NCBI GenBank assembly: GCA_910586205.1
Contig: CAJUGD010000063.1
Location: 1-6,096, forward strand
Direction of reading: 5' to 3'
DNA from: an uncultured Lachnospiraceae bacterium
GTDB lineage: Bacteria; Bacillota; Clostridia; Lachnospirales; Lachnospiraceae
DNA length: 6,096 bases
Below, piece after piece: positions 6,037-6,096 of this stretch (position 1 is its first letter; each line of letters opens with the position of its first letter). The notes beneath the pieces are model-generated. The model saw only the letters and a list, made by a program, of their open reading frames with translations, was not told the origin of the DNA and made no database searches. A program made the position numbers and the translations under genes.

Positions 6037-6096
6037 TCAGTTACTCCGAAATGCTGACATGGTATCTGCAATCAGTGCTCGTGTTGCCTGATCCAT
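6037..6096 (-). CDS. Possible C-terminal end of a minus-strand gene entering from the right
   Basis: An open minus-strand frame of 19 codons reaches the right edge and ends at the TGA at 6037-6039; the peptide ends LIADTMSAFRSN. Its composition looks like the end of a soluble protein, and it would converge on the XRE gene with a 15-base gap. The opposite strand is also open here (from an ATG at 6030), but that has no ribosome binding site. The family is not recognisable from so short a stretch, and it may be chance. Confidence 0.25.
   Translation of the reverse strand: MDQATRALIADTMSAFRSN

Noticed and set aside
6028..6062. Hairpin CCATGT/ACATGG downstream of the XRE gene as a terminator
   Set aside because: The stem is only 6 bp plus a bulged 3-bp extension, with a long loop and no T-run after it. 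It is too weak to call.

Overview
The window looks like chromosome from a low-to-mid-GC Gram-positive anaerobe, most likely a Lachnospiraceae-type clostridium. The reasons are strong AGGAGG-like ribosome binding sites, use of TTG as a start codon, clostridial lipoprotein signals (Cys followed by a Gly/Lys-rich tether), and small protein families I associate with that group. This placement rests on recognition of protein style, not on a search.

Layout from left to right. Bases 1-87 (+) are the last 28 codons of a VOC/PhnB-like protein. Converging on it, bases 3939 to 135 (-) hold a tight three-gene operon of paralogous extracytoplasmic proteins of about 415-426 residues each. In order of transcription these are a lipoprotein (3939-2692), a protein with an N-terminal membrane anchor but no lipobox (2691-1411), and a second lipoprotein (1397-135). 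They share at least five aligned sequence blocks and are clearly ancient duplicates. Their function is unknown; DUF6070 is my best guess at a family name. Upstream is a gene-poor scar region (about 3940-5177, - strand) with the 3' end of a GNAT acetyltransferase gene and the 3' end of an FtsX-type ABC-transporter permease gene, both lacking their 5' parts. Next come a small helical protein (5510-5178, -; DUF6809-like) and, divergent from it, an XRE-family repressor-like regulator (5677-6021, +). The last 75 bases hold a possible gene end on the minus strand.

The regulator and the small helical gene are separated by about 166 bp. That gap holds a near-consensus sigma-A promoter for the small gene and an 8-bp perfect inverted repeat just before the regulator, a plausible operator. 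No convincing terminator was seen between the small gene and the lipoprotein operon, so transcription from this promoter could in principle run through the whole minus-strand block. No RNA gene, CRISPR array or intact mobile element was seen. The most notable content is the tandem paralog cassette and the abutting truncated genes beside it.
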